DNA of 64,000 nt from JAUUSJ01 sp964439395 (GCA_964439395.1 CAYTNV010000018.1:8681-72680), one strand, 5' to 3'. Shown: positions 1-9,544, counted from the stretch's first letter. The notes: generated by a model from the sequence alone, not told the origin. Program-made: numbers and translations.

Positions 1-286
1 TCGTTCGCAGAATAATGGCTTGGACTTGTCCGCTAACCACAGATGGTTGTACAGACCAAAAAGCACTCAACGCACACCAGACAATAAACAAAGCTTTATA
101 TACTGCGTACTGAGCAACATATTTTCTAAATCGTCCCCGTCTCTTAACAAATTCGTTTAATACAACTACAGAAAAAGCAATAAGCTGAGACAATTGTGCT
201 AGACTGTTAAAATCTTTAAATGCTAGCATAATTATAATCAATTGCATCATAGCAATGTCTACTATATTTGTTTTTTTAACATGCAT
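1..286 (-). CDS. O-antigen polymerase/ligase-like membrane protein (partial, N-terminal 95 residues)
   Basis: Only the N-terminus is inside the window; the gene continues past position 1. The ATG at 286 follows an AGGTGG ribosome binding site at 302-297 that overlaps the stop of the flippase gene, so the two are translationally close. The visible part has hydrophobic stretches (IAMMQLIIIMLAF, then AVYKALFIVWCAL) and the segment LSAFWSVQPSVVSGQ. That segment resembles the SxxWSxxPxxxxG region at the start of Wzy/WaaL-type O-antigen ligases and polymerases. Such proteins polymerise or transfer lipid-linked repeat units outside the membrane, which fits the last position of a polysaccharide operon beside a flippase. 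The assignment rests on this short motif and on context. Confidence 0.6.
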   Translation of the reverse strand, partial: MHVKKTNIVDIAMMQLIIIMLAFKDFNSLAQLSQLIAFSVVVLNEFVKRRGRFRKYVAQYAVYKALFIVWCALSAFWSVQPSVVSGQVQAIILRT

Positions 287-301
287 AGATCCAATCCCAC
301 C

Positions 302-1741
302 TTATTTTCTAAATTTCGCAATAAACTCCATAACGAATGCATTCTTCGTATAAATGAAATAACCTGCCGCTAAACAACAGTACACCAAAGCTCCACCGAT
401 TATTTCTGCTAGCAATCCCACAATCACCGATTGAAAGTGACCAGAAATCCCACGAACCACAAAACTCATGATAATTCCAAAGACACAAAACACGAATGTT
501 TTTGACAGATATTTCATAAAAGGAACATAGCCACGGCTTCTAACTGTTTGATAAATTGCTACACTTGATTCTGCAAATAATGTTCCTATTACAGCTCCCA
601 TGGCGTTGAGTTTCGGTATCATAATTAAGTTTATTATCACATTAACAGTAGCGCCTATAATAATGGATTTTATGTAGATGGAATCCTTCTCATTCGGGAT
701 AAGATACAGAGTACGCACCATACAAGCCCAGGTAATAAATGGCACACTTATTACTAAAAACTGAAGCAGTCGAATGCTTGCAACAAATTCATCTCCGAAG
801 AACAAGGGAACAAATTCTTTTGCCACACTCGAAAGTCCAAATGCTATTGCAACTCCAAAACACATTGCAAACTCTAATGAGTGACTAAAGAGTTTTTTTG
901 CCTCCTCATGTTTTCCTCTTCCAATAAGATTTGATATTTTAGGCATAAAAACTGCAGAAAAAGCATTGATAACACCCAACGTGATAGAAATCATTTTTTC
1001 TGCGTTCTCGTAGTATCCTACTTCCAGCATTCCACTAAAAGAACCCACCATGATCTTATCCATTTGTCGGTATACGCTAGTTGCAATTATCGGAATAAAC
1101 AATATCAAGCATGGTTTTACATGTTGAAGCACGTCTTTTATTTCAACTCTCGTCCAGCTTACCTTTCTCCATGCAATTATCCACAGAGTAAAGGCTGAAA
1201 GAAAGTACCCTAAGCTCATAATAAGAGCATAGATCCATAAATCGTCCTTCCCTTTGACAAATGTGAATATCACGACCAACGTGATTATCCTTACTAACAT
1301 TTGTCTGATTGAAGTGATTTTAAATTCTTCAAGTCCAAAAAATAACCAACTCACATCAAAAAAGGCCGACATGACATGAAGCACTAATATAAATGCAATC
1401 AGCTTATTTGTCTTTGTCAAAAAAACAGCAAACAAAATATATGCACATATGACAATTACAGATGTAGTTAGCTGTAATAAGTATATACTGGAAAAAGATC
1501 TGTTTAAAACTGCTCTATCGTCTCTTACTCTCGCAATGCTTCTATTTCCATAATTTGCCAGACCCAACATGGCAAAATACACAAAATACAAGGCAATAGA
1601 ATGATAATACGAATATGTTCCAACTCCTGATGCACCGATAACCCTTGATACATACGGTGCTGTAATCAATGGTAGAATCAATATCATCAATTGATACAGC
1701 ATGTTATAGAACAAATTCGATGCTGTTCTATTTTTTCTCAT
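302..1741 (-). CDS. Polysaccharide flippase, Wzx/MOP family
   Basis: A 479-residue integral membrane protein with about 12-14 hydrophobic helices, the normal length for Wzx-type oligosaccharide flippases. The N-terminus (FYNMLYQLMILILPLITAPYV, with SRVIGASGVGTYSY after it) is the typical opening of this family in Gram-positive polysaccharide loci. It should move undecaprenyl-diphosphate-linked repeat units across the cytoplasmic membrane for polymerisation by the adjacent Wzy-like protein. The ATG at 1741 is preceded by AGGAG lying inside the end of the acyltransferase gene, only 3 bases away, so it is in the same operon. The family is clear; the transported glycan is unknown. Confidence 0.92.
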   Translation of the reverse strand: MRKNRTASNLFYNMLYQLMILILPLITAPYVSRVIGASGVGTYSYYHSIALYFVYFAMLGLANYGNRSIARVRDDRAVLNRSFSSIYLLQLTTSVIVICAYILFAVFLTKTNKLIAFILVLHVMSAFFDVSWLFFGLEEFKITSIRQMLVRIITLVVIFTFVKGKDDLWIYALIMSLGYFLSAFTLWIIAWRKVSWTRVEIKDVLQHVKPCLILFIPIIATSVYRQMDKIMVGSFSGMLEVGYYENAEKMISITLGVINAFSAVFMPKISNLIGRGKHEEAKKLFSHSLEFAMCFGVAIAFGLSSVAKEFVPLFFGDEFVASIRLLQFLVISVPFITWACMVRTLYLIPNEKDSIYIKSIIIGATVNVIINLIMIPKLNAMGAVIGTLFAESSVAIYQTVRSRGYVPFMKYLSKTFVFCVFGIIMSFVVRGISGHFQSVIVGLLAEIIGGALVYCCLAAGYFIYTKNAFVMEFIAKFRK

Positions 1742-1744
1742 TCT

Positions 1745-2350
1745 TTATTTTTCTCCTAAACTTCTCTTCAAATCAAATTCTTCCCAAACTTTCTTAGTTT
1801 GTTCTTCTATAGACAATCCCGAGTATTTTCTACTATATTCTTCACGGCGTCTATGAATGTCATCAAAACTGCCAATTATTTTAGCCGGGCATCCTCCTAC
1901 AACCACGCCCTCTGGAACATCCTTATTAACAATACTACCTGCAGCAATAATTGCATTGGGGCCTATAGATACATCTGGCAGAATACGACTACCTGCACCA
2001 ATAAAGACATTTTCGTGGATTTCAATACAACCTCGATATTCAACGAATTCTCTTTTTCCTGCCATTCCATCAAATACCCAATGAATAATATCATGCATTG
2101 TAAATTCAACGTCTGCACAAATTGCAACATTGTCATGTATCTTCAATCTAATGCCATCTGTCGGATATTTCCGCGGCTGCCAATGAATATGCTCACCTAA
2201 CAAGGCAAACTTTTCTTTTTTTCTCAACCATTCAACGCGCTTCTGTGCAGTTGGAATCAAATAAAAATACATTCTTTCAAGGAATTGCAACTTGGCCTTT
2301 TTATTGTAAGTTTTACTTACCTGAAGCGATTTATCATTATAGTTATTCAT
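1745..2350 (-). CDS. Left-handed beta-helix (hexapeptide) acyltransferase
   Basis: 201 residues from the ATG at 2350; a GTG four codons upstream is also in frame, but AGGTG sits 9 bases before the ATG. The C-terminal half has hexapeptide-repeat character (IHENVFIGAGSRILPDVSIG, then PNAIIAAGSIVNKDVP and VVGGCPAKIIG), as in CatB/maltose acetyltransferase and serine acetyltransferase relatives. Such enzymes use acetyl-CoA or another acyl-CoA to acylate sugars. In this operon it probably decorates the repeat unit or a precursor. Starts 13 bases after the Fe-S protein gene. Substrate unknown. Confidence 0.85.
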   Translation of the reverse strand: MNNYNDKSLQVSKTYNKKAKLQFLERMYFYLIPTAQKRVEWLRKKEKFALLGEHIHWQPRKYPTDGIRLKIHDNVAICADVEFTMHDIIHWVFDGMAGKREFVEYRGCIEIHENVFIGAGSRILPDVSIGPNAIIAAGSIVNKDVPEGVVVGGCPAKIIGSFDDIHRRREEYSRKYSGLSIEEQTKKVWEEFDLKRSLGEK

Positions 2351-2363
2351 AATTCCACACACC

Positions 2364-3557
2364 TCACTTTAACAGTTTTTTCAAAATATCCAATATGCCC
2401 AATCGATAAGCAGTTGCTTTAGCCGATTCAATCACATGATCTTTTTGGGAAACTTTTATATACTTATCAGTCAATTCATCAATAGACAACGCATCTATAT
2501 CATTGAAAAATTGATCTCTATGTATATGTTTTTTCGCCGAGTTATTAATCATAACTCCGTCTAGTTGAATTGCTTTTTGAGTGTCAACCTCATATATAAC
2601 CAAGCGATCTTGTAATCGTCTTAAAAGTTCCTCACCTTTGGTTGATTGAACGATAACGTTCGTATATCCTTTATCATCATCGATTAGCCCTTGTACAAGG
2701 TCATGAGGATGCCAACAATCATATATTGTTAAATCGCTAACGTGATGAGTATTCTTAAACGCACATGTATAACAACAAGGCCTTGAAGAGATTCCTTTAA
2801 AGAATGCTTTCAACATAAAATCCACTCGCGCACTTCCGTAGTAGTTTTTCCCATTATCAAATGATATGCGCATGGTTCCGCTATGATATCCAAAGGTCTT
2901 GTTTCTAAAAGAAATATCTTCAACTGAAGCCTTGTGTTTGTTCTTTTGATATTCAAGATACTTTGTCCACACTTTTGGCGAAGGAGTTCCATGACAGACT
3001 AAATCTACTGTCAGCAAGTTATCATATTCTTTATTCAAATATTTTTTTAGACCAGCCACCTGGCATGGTGTTCCAGAAAAACACACCAACTTATTATTGA
3101 TCAGCTCTTCACGAATCAGTTTGTAATTATCACCCATATAGCTCTGCACATATTTTGATCCGCGATATTTCTTCAGTTCATCCTGCCTTGAACTTGAATC
3201 TAAACACTTATGAACGACATCGAAATCATCATCAAAGGTTGCTCCACAAATAACACCGTTCTGATTCAACACATAATTTGCTATAGGTGTAAAAAGTCCT
3301 CCTGAGCTACTAGTAAGTACGATTTCCTCTTCTCTGGCTCTGGCAATATAAGACTTTTTTTCGCTGTCAGTTTTTACCGTAGTGTTCTGTACAGGGCATA
3401 CCTTGTCACAGGCTCCACATCCTACGCACTGATCTGTGTTCACTACAGGATATAGAAAACCTTCTTCGTCTGGTTTCATCTCTATACATTTTTTCGGGCA
3501 AATACTATAGCATGCAGTACAACCACAGCATTTTTCTTTGTCAGTAATCTGTATCAT
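2364..3557 (-). CDS. Coenzyme F420 hydrogenase/dehydrogenase beta-subunit family Fe-S protein
   Basis: 397 residues. Two ferredoxin-like 4Fe-4S motifs are visible at the N-terminus (CCGCTACYSICPKKC near residues 10-24 and CVGCGACDKVCP near 44-55). A long domain of the FrhB/FdhB C-terminal type follows, with SSSGGLFTPIA and CFSGTPCQVAGLK. Members of this family recur in polysaccharide gene clusters next to pyruvyl-transferase-family proteins, as here, where the partner gene is 12 bases upstream. The presumed role is electron transfer to a sugar-modifying reaction, but no reaction is established for these cluster-borne copies. Clearly not the archaeal hydrogenase subunit itself, since no hydrogenase genes are nearby. 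Confidence 0.85.
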   Translation of the reverse strand: MIQITDKEKCCGCTACYSICPKKCIEMKPDEEGFLYPVVNTDQCVGCGACDKVCPVQNTTVKTDSEKKSYIARAREEEIVLTSSSGGLFTPIANYVLNQNGVICGATFDDDFDVVHKCLDSSSRQDELKKYRGSKYVQSYMGDNYKLIREELINNKLVCFSGTPCQVAGLKKYLNKEYDNLLTVDLVCHGTPSPKVWTKYLEYQKNKHKASVEDISFRNKTFGYHSGTMRISFDNGKNYYGSARVDFMLKAFFKGISSRPCCYTCAFKNTHHVSDLTIYDCWHPHDLVQGLIDDDKGYTNVIVQSTKGEELLRRLQDRLVIYEVDTQKAIQLDGVMINNSAKKHIHRDQFFNDIDALSIDELTDKYIKVSQKDHVIESAKATAYRLGILDILKKLLK

Positions 3558-3569
3558 GAAAAATCTCCC

Positions 3570-4721
3570 TTAAATCTCCAATGCCTGCTCAAGGTATGTA
3601 ATAGAATCATTTCTTAATTTCTGTAACTTATCCTCTACTGCAACATAGTCAACCGCCTGCTTTACAGCCATTACATCGCCTGTATAGCGTCTCTCTGAAA
3701 GCCCAAGCAACGCACACAAACTATCAATTCTGCTGTTACGAGAGTTAGCACCAGTATTAAATCTATTAAACGTCAAAAACTTTTTATGATGAAGTATGCT
3801 AAAGACGGAGCCGTGGAAAGAGTCCGTCAAAATACACTCAGCATGTCTAATTAAATTAACGAAGTCAGCCGCATCCATATCAAACATCTGGATATCGCCA
3901 AATTTCTGATCACTCTCAACAAAATTGTCCAGAAAAGGACAAGTTACAAGTTTTAGACCTGTTTCGTTCTTAAGCTTCTCTGCGGCCTTTCTATGTTCTT
4001 CATTCGTGCCTAAGAAATAGCAAAATGCGTAGGGCTCATCAATTACACGACGATCTGGAATCATTTTGCTCCATCCTTCTGAATCAAATAATAATGTTGG
4101 ATCACAGACTACTTGTGCTGTTGTTCCCGCTAATTCTTTAATAATTTTCTGTCCAGCAATCTCCCTAGTGCTAAGTGCCTGGAAACGCTTCAGAAACTTT
4201 GCAAAACCATCTTTATATCTGGATGGTATTTCACTAACACCAAAGCTTGTTGCGTAAGCAATTTTTGCTTTATTATCTGGTGCAAATTCCAATGTGTAAA
4301 AGTGACTACCGAGATTATTTGGTAACCAAAGCTGATCACTACCGCATAAATAAGTATCATAATTCTTTGCAGATTCTTTTACTAAGTTCTCCCATCCAGC
4401 ATAAGGTTTTGAAAGCTTGGTAAAATACTTCTTAACAAACCCATCAAAACGTTTGTTTCTAACAACTACATTTTTGTATATATCTGGATGCTGCTTAATT
4501 ATTTTTTTCTTCTTTTTTGATGCAATTTTAGCTTTTACAAAAGATGGATCGATCAGCCTTGGAATGGTCTGAAGTATAAACTGTGGTGTGACTTTTTTCT
4601 TGTAACGAATAATCTCTGCATCACAGCCTAACTCCTCAACTTTACGAATTGTTGCCAATACCTGAAGCTGGCTACCAAAATTCTTTGTATCATAACAAAC
4701 TGCTAAACCTATTTTTTTCAT
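3570..4721 (-). CDS. Polysaccharide pyruvyl transferase family protein
   Basis: 383 residues from the ATG at 4721; an upstream GTG at 4730 lies too close to the AGGA motif. Shows the family opening (KIGLAVCYDTKNFGSQLQVLA), the GSDQLW segment, and a C-terminal LTDSFHGSVFSI region that matches the conserved TDSFHG/H motif of CsaB/WcaK-type proteins. These enzymes transfer pyruvate ketals from phosphoenolpyruvate to sugars, although many cluster members are uncharacterised. The protein is paired with the adjacent Fe-S protein, and both lie between glycosyltransferase and acyltransferase genes. The family call is firm; actual pyruvylation is an inference. Confidence 0.85.
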   Translation of the reverse strand: MKKIGLAVCYDTKNFGSQLQVLATIRKVEELGCDAEIIRYKKKVTPQFILQTIPRLIDPSFVKAKIASKKKKKIIKQHPDIYKNVVVRNKRFDGFVKKYFTKLSKPYAGWENLVKESAKNYDTYLCGSDQLWLPNNLGSHFYTLEFAPDNKAKIAYATSFGVSEIPSRYKDGFAKFLKRFQALSTREIAGQKIIKELAGTTAQVVCDPTLLFDSEGWSKMIPDRRVIDEPYAFCYFLGTNEEHRKAAEKLKNETGLKLVTCPFLDNFVESDQKFGDIQMFDMDAADFVNLIRHAECILTDSFHGSVFSILHHKKFLTFNRFNTGANSRNSRIDSLCALLGLSERRYTGDVMAVKQAVDYVAVEDKLQKLRNDSITYLEQALEI

Positions 4722-4739
4722 TTTTATCACATTCCTAAA

Positions 4740-5795
4740 TTATATTACCTGATCATAGTAACCAGCTAAGAGTTTGTGCATAACCGTCATACTAAATTCA
4801 TTATGAATTTTCGCGTGATTTTGCTCTCCCATATCAGTAATCATTTTCAGATCAGTTGAGCATCTTACCAGCGCCTCTGCAAGTGAATTAACATCTCCAG
4901 CATCAATCAGGATACCGTTCTCTTCTTTAACAACTTCTGGAATAGCACCTACCTTTGTGCTGATAATTGCTTTTCTACAAGCCATTCCTTCCAGCACAGA
5001 CATTGGAAGACCTTCGTTGTAAGATGGCAGAACAACTGTTGAAACATGCTTCAGTAAATCAAGCTTTTTATCAAAATTAGCCCAACCCACAACTTCTACA
5101 TTCTTCTCTAAACTCTTTTGCTGAACCAGCTGTCTAATTTGTTCCACATCGCCATCACCAGCAAGGTACATCTTCATATCCGGAACAGATTTAACTGCAA
5201 TTTCAATTGCATCAACTAAATCATAGGTTCCTTTTCTTTTTCCAAGTCTACCTAATGTCACAAATGCATTCTGATATGTCGCTGAAGAAGCAATTGCAGG
5301 TGCAAGTCGCTCCATGTTGATGCCATTCTCAAGAACCACACAGTTGGTAAGTCCAAAAGTCTGATCAAACTTATTTTTCCAATCCTGTGATAATGCAATT
5401 ACCATATCAGCAGTCTTTAAAATGCTGATCATCTCAGCTTTCTTTTTATCAGATAGTTCATTATAGAATTCCATGTAACGGGCACCGTGAATGTGAAGGA
5501 TAACTTTCTTTCCCCATTTTTTAGCCGCACGCACATAGTATCCTTTCCTAAAAGTGCTTCCTTTTGATGCTGCATGGATATGATAAACATTATAGTTTCT
5601 TTTTGTCAGAAAGAATTTCACAAATGCATACACCGAATACAACAGCCTTTTAGCCTTACCACCATCTACAAATGAATCAAATACATCTATCCCATACTTA
5701 GTTGCTAATTCCTGGTCATCTCTAATCTCCGAGATAACCGTAGCCATTCCGCCTTTTGATTTCTCTGGACTTGGTCCTACAACTAATACTCTCAC
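4740..5795 (-). CDS. Glycosyltransferase family 4 (group 1)
   Basis: 351 residues, GTG start at 5795 with GGAG six bases upstream. GT-B fold features: N-terminal VLVVGPSPEKSKGGMATVI, then the C-terminal Rossmann domain with TLGRLGKRKGTYDLVDA and the EGLPMSVLEGMACRKAIIST signature, including the E-x7-E nucleotide-sugar pair. It adds one sugar to the lipid-linked repeat unit on the cytoplasmic face of the membrane. Lies 10 bases downstream of the ATP-grasp gene. Donor and linkage cannot be read from sequence. Confidence 0.92.
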   Translation of the reverse strand: MRVLVVGPSPEKSKGGMATVISEIRDDQELATKYGIDVFDSFVDGGKAKRLLYSVYAFVKFFLTKRNYNVYHIHAASKGSTFRKGYYVRAAKKWGKKVILHIHGARYMEFYNELSDKKKAEMISILKTADMVIALSQDWKNKFDQTFGLTNCVVLENGINMERLAPAIASSATYQNAFVTLGRLGKRKGTYDLVDAIEIAVKSVPDMKMYLAGDGDVEQIRQLVQQKSLEKNVEVVGWANFDKKLDLLKHVSTVVLPSYNEGLPMSVLEGMACRKAIISTKVGAIPEVVKEENGILIDAGDVNSLAEALVRCSTDLKMITDMGEQNHAKIHNEFSMTVMHKLLAGYYDQVI

Positions 5796-5804
5796 AGCAA
5801 TCTC

Positions 5805-6689
5805 CTACTTTTTCTTCAATGGCAGTTTCAAATAACCGCCCATCTTCAATGCAAACTCTTCTGGTGCAACCTTTCCAAAACCTGCGCTGTTTGAGAAGGT
5901 AATCTCTCCAAAGACCACTTTCCCATCAACTATATAGAAGTCCGTCCTCGCATGCAAAAAATCTTCCGAAAGAATCCTTGCATACTTCAAAAGATCATCT
6001 AGCACTTCTGGTTTCTCTATGGCCACACCACTATTCGGATATGCCATTTCATATCCTTTGATCAAGTTCCATTCTGTATCATAAATATCTTTAAAATGCG
6101 TCCCCTTAGAATCATCACCAGAATCCACTCCGATAAATCTCGGAATACCGTTGAAACAGTAAATCTTATAATCTCTTAATCTTCTGGTACCATCATCAAG
6201 GAACTTCTCAACGATTACTCTAGGCCGTTCAATTCCGTAGAACCACTCACCGTAAGCTTCTAGGAACTTCGCTTTGAGCCATTTATTACATTTGCTGATT
6301 ACCTCTTCACGATTCAGTTTGCGCTTATCTGTGCAGATGATATTAAATGTAGATCCATGAGTAACCTTAATTACAAACTTATCCGGCAATGCATCAAATG
6401 GAATATCTGCCGGGTTAAATCCCTCCCAGATAAGATCATTCAGGATTTCGCCGCAACCTTTGCTTTCGACATACTCTCTTACAGCGTATTTATCACAGCA
6501 TTTAGGCATCAGAGGATTGATATCATTCAATTTGATCCACTGAATCTTCTCATTGTATGTCTTCGGATTTTTAAGATTGAGCTTATACCCACACTTCAAT
6601 CTGAAGAGTAGCTTCAGTTCCAATTCCTTATTTACTTTATAAAGAATATAAAATGGTGTAAGAATCACATTCTTTAACAGATTGTCCAT
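5805..6689 (-). CDS. TupA-like ATP-grasp protein
   Basis: 294 residues. The segment NPKTYNEKIQWIKL and the DKYAVREYV motif, with later PRVIVEKFLDD and DFYIVDGKVVFGEITFS, are typical of the TupA-like ATP-grasp family found in surface-polysaccharide and teichuronopeptide loci. ATP-grasp enzymes make amide or similar bonds via acyl-phosphates, so this one could ligate an amino acid or peptide to a uronic acid in the glycan. That would fit the uronic-acid-forming dehydrogenase in the same operon. Some members were once annotated as glycosyltransferases. Reaction inferred only. Confidence 0.8.
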   Translation of the reverse strand: MDNLLKNVILTPFYILYKVNKELELKLLFRLKCGYKLNLKNPKTYNEKIQWIKLNDINPLMPKCCDKYAVREYVESKGCGEILNDLIWEGFNPADIPFDALPDKFVIKVTHGSTFNIICTDKRKLNREEVISKCNKWLKAKFLEAYGEWFYGIERPRVIVEKFLDDGTRRLRDYKIYCFNGIPRFIGVDSGDDSKGTHFKDIYDTEWNLIKGYEMAYPNSGVAIEKPEVLDDLLKYARILSEDFLHARTDFYIVDGKVVFGEITFSNSAGFGKVAPEEFALKMGGYLKLPLKKK

Positions 6690-6696
6690 CTAATAA

Positions 6697-7173
6697 TTAC
6701 CCCTCTATAAATCTCTCAATACTCTTAATAATTGTTTTCGTGTTGCTTTGGTATGCGTCAAACTCGTGTTTCTTCACATACTTGAGCCCAGCTTCTAGTT
6801 CAGTTGCATCAACCAAGCCACAAATCAAATTCTGTCCTTTGAACTGTTCAATCAGTTGGATTTGATGGTCATCAACATGCTCACCGTACTTTGCTAATCT
6901 CGGAACCGCGATAACCCTCTTCCCCTTCTTAACAGCACCGATGATTGCACCTGTACCACCATGAGTAATCAGAATGTCGCACTTACCTTCCTGTGCAGCA
7001 AATTCTTCTCTATCCAAGAACTGCTTATATTCAAAGTGCTTAGGCTCGTAATCGCTGTAACCGATCTGAGCAAACACTTCATCTGTAATAATACCTTTTT
7101 CAATCAGCTCATCCACTGCCTGGAGGAGTCTATTAAACTGAAACTTTTGAGATCCCAACGTAATAAATATCAT
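6697..7173 (-). CDS. Alg13/PssE-type glycosyltransferase catalytic half
   Basis: 158 residues. Begins IFITLGSQKFQFNRLL and contains ILITHGGTGAIIGAVKKGKRVIAVPR, the donor-binding GT28 C-terminal motif of Alg13, PssE and Cps14G. Such proteins lack a membrane anchor and need an Alg14-like partner; that partner is encoded immediately upstream, 13 bases away. Together they form one functional glycosyltransferase, usually adding the second sugar to the lipid-linked chain. The acceptor is likely the sugar placed by the sugar transferase at 12409-13890. Confidence 0.88.
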   Translation of the reverse strand: MIFITLGSQKFQFNRLLQAVDELIEKGIITDEVFAQIGYSDYEPKHFEYKQFLDREEFAAQEGKCDILITHGGTGAIIGAVKKGKRVIAVPRLAKYGEHVDDHQIQLIEQFKGQNLICGLVDATELEAGLKYVKKHEFDAYQSNTKTIIKSIERFIEG

Positions 7174-7186
7174 TTCTCATCCCCCA

Positions 7187-7648
7187 TTAGTAAATACCAC
7201 CAAGATAGATGGCCTTAGGATAAACCTTCTGCATCTCTGGCCACTGAACATAAAACTGATCGGCGAACTTGTATAACAGCTTTCCGGTAAGAGTTGCAGA
7301 TGTAACCTTCGCAAATGACTCTATGTAAATGAGCTGCTTTCCATGGATTTTTGCGATCAAGCACATTGGAATCATAGCCAAAACACCAGTACAGATAACT
7401 ACATCTGGTTTCTCTTTTCTATAAATCTTTAAGGAACGGAATGTATTACTAAGCATTCTCGGAATAAAGGTCTTTTCTTTACGATTAACCTGTTTCATGT
7501 AATACATTTTCTGTCCTTTGACTTTCGCTCTATATGAAGTTTCCTCTGTGATTACAAAGCTATCGTATTTTTCCATTAAAGGTTTCAGCATCACCAACTG
7601 CTCAAAATGACCGCCTGAGGATGCAGCAAAACAAATCTTTTTACCCAT
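7187..7648 (-). CDS. Alg14/PssD-type membrane-anchoring glycosyltransferase half
   Basis: 153 residues. The N-terminus KKICFAASSGGHFEQLVML is the hallmark of Alg14/PssD/CpsF proteins, followed by SYRAKVKGQKMYYMKQVNRK and the PDVVICTGVLAMIPMCLIAK segment. It recruits the Alg13-like subunit to the membrane and contributes acceptor binding. It is the first of the tightly packed downstream genes after a roughly 100-base gap from ugd. Length and both conserved ends look intact. Confidence 0.88.
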   Translation of the reverse strand: MGKKICFAASSGGHFEQLVMLKPLMEKYDSFVITEETSYRAKVKGQKMYYMKQVNRKEKTFIPRMLSNTFRSLKIYRKEKPDVVICTGVLAMIPMCLIAKIHGKQLIYIESFAKVTSATLTGKLLYKFADQFYVQWPEMQKVYPKAIYLGGIY

Positions 7649-7745
7649 ATCGTTTCAACTCCATAGGTCCATATGAACCCGTTCGTGTACCTTCCTGTTA
7701 GATTTCTGTGAGTTACCTTTTTATCTTCTATCGGTTTTCGCCGCT

Positions 7746-9008
7746 TTAATCTCTCTGAAAAATATCTCTCGTATAAACTTTCTCTTGCACATCATCCAGA
7801 AAGCTATCATACCGATTAGCGATAATAGCCTGACTCTGCTTCTTAAATTCTTCTAAATCATTCATAACCTTGCTTCCAAAGAACGTACTGCCATCCTCTA
7901 GCGTCGGTTCATAAATAATTACTGTTGCTCCCTTAGCTTTAATCCTCTTCATGACGCCCTGGATACTACTCTGGCGGAAGTTGTCACTATTACTCTTCAT
8001 AGTCAATCGGTAAACCCCAACCGTTGCAGGCTTTTCCTTGCTCTTACTGTACTGGTTATCTTCTTCATATCCGTAGTAACCAGCCATCTTCAGCACCCGA
8101 TCTGCAATAAAGTCCTTTCTCGTCCTGTTGCTCTCTACAATTGCTTCAATAAGGTTCTCTGGCACATCGGCATAATTGGCCAACAGCTGTTTTGTATCTT
8201 TCGGCAAGCAATATCCGCCATAACCGAAGCTCGGATTGTTATAATGCGTTCCAATACGAGGATCAAGGCAAACACCATTGATGATCTGCTGTGTATTCAG
8301 CCCCTTCATCTCTGCATATGTATCAAGCTCATTAAAGTAGCTGACACGCAAAGCCAGATAAGTATTGGCGAACAGCTTAACTGCCTCAGCCTCTGTGAAT
8401 CCCATGAATAACGTGTCAATATTCTCTTTAATTGCCCCTTCCTGCAACAACCCTGCAAACACATGTGCAGCTTCCACAAGGCGCTTATCATTCATATCTG
8501 TGCCCACAATTATGCGGCTAGGAAACAAATTATCGTATAACGCCTTTGATTCGCGTAAAAATTCTGGGCTAAAGATAATATTTTTAGAGCCAGTCTTTTC
8601 TCTAATACTGGCTGTGTACCCAACAGGAATCGTGCTTTTTATGACCATAATAGCGTTCAGATTGTATTCCATAACCGATTTGATCACAGCTTCAACCGCA
8701 CTGGTGTCGAAGTGCTGTGTTGCCGAATCATAATTAGTCGGAGCCGCAATAACGACAAAATCCGCAGCACTATACGCTTTCTCTGCGTCAAACGTTGCGG
8801 TTAAGTCAAGCTCCTTCTCGGTAAGATATTTTTCAATATACTCGTCCTGAATTGGAGACTTACGGTTGTTTATCAGTTCCACTTTCTCAGGAATGATATC
8901 CACAGCGTAAACTTTATGATGCTGTGAAAGCAGCGTGGCAATTGATAATCCCACATATCCTGTTCCAGCTACCGCAATTGTGTATTCATTCTTTGCATTC
9001 TTATCCAT
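7746..9008 (-). CDS. ugd: UDP-glucose/GDP-mannose-type nucleotide sugar dehydrogenase
   Basis: 420 residues. N-terminal NAD-binding fold (IAVAGTGYVGLSIATLL), the central VIKSTIPVGYT segment, and the catalytic-cysteine motif GYGGYCLPKDTKQL, with the thiolate Cys after the GFGG-like loop. The enzyme oxidises a nucleotide-hexose twice with NAD to a nucleotide-uronic acid, most probably UDP-glucose to UDP-glucuronate. ATG at 9008 is preceded by AAGGAAG. It is the first structural gene after the duplicated promoter-leader described at 9767-9979, with about 540 bases of further leader between. UDP-Glc versus another substrate is not resolved. Confidence 0.9.
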   Translation of the reverse strand: MDKNAKNEYTIAVAGTGYVGLSIATLLSQHHKVYAVDIIPEKVELINNRKSPIQDEYIEKYLTEKELDLTATFDAEKAYSAADFVVIAAPTNYDSATQHFDTSAVEAVIKSVMEYNLNAIMVIKSTIPVGYTASIREKTGSKNIIFSPEFLRESKALYDNLFPSRIIVGTDMNDKRLVEAAHVFAGLLQEGAIKENIDTLFMGFTEAEAVKLFANTYLALRVSYFNELDTYAEMKGLNTQQIINGVCLDPRIGTHYNNPSFGYGGYCLPKDTKQLLANYADVPENLIEAIVESNRTRKDFIADRVLKMAGYYGYEEDNQYSKSKEKPATVGVYRLTMKSNSDNFRQSSIQGVMKRIKAKGATVIIYEPTLEDGSTFFGSKVMNDLEEFKKQSQAIIANRYDSFLDDVQEKVYTRDIFQRD

Positions 9009-9544
9009 GAGTTTCTTCCTTCTTTCATCTGGCAGTTATTCCGGTTGTACTTATATTCTAAACACTGTGTTTATCAGCTGGATGCTGTTCACAGTAGCGA
9101 ATCTCCTATACTCTACTTATCAGCTCACTCTTCATTCCCACCCAAAACGACTATCTCGACATCTACTGAAATTCCATACAAAAATGTTCATAACTTCCTA
9201 ATAACTAAGCTCGTTTTCCTCACTTTTGACCTTCGGGTAAACCAGCGTTATTTCTACAATCTGCATCTTTGCATAAAATGTAATGAGTTATTGAACTGAA
9301 CCGTATCGGGTAAAATCGTTTTCTGCGCCGATAAATTTTATGCATTTGATTCAAAATTCTAGTGATTTCACCCCATTTTCGGATGATTTTTCTTGTCCAG
9401 TTTTCATCACTGAAAATTAAGCACAGACATTAGCTCATATCACTTTAAACACAAATTCACTTTCTTTGTTTTTAATATTTTCGAAAGAGCTCTTTTTTTT
9501 ACTAAATATTTTTTATTCAGTAATTTTCAATTAAATAATTGTCA
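9009..9544 (-). other. Long untranslated stretch upstream of ugd
   Basis: No gene is recognised in this 0.54-kb stretch on either strand; the short open frames have no ribosome binding site and no recognisable product. One perfect 10-base inverted repeat is seen (TGCATAAAAT at 9271-9280 with ATTTTATGCA near 9335-9344). The stretch would form a long leader for ugd from the promoter at 9951-9979. It may be decayed sequence left by the loaP duplication next to it. Confidence 0.4.

Noticed and set aside
9009..9299. Plus-strand frames of 84-88 codons upstream of ugd
   Set aside because: No ribosome binding sites, low-complexity translation and no similarity; regarded as non-coding leader.
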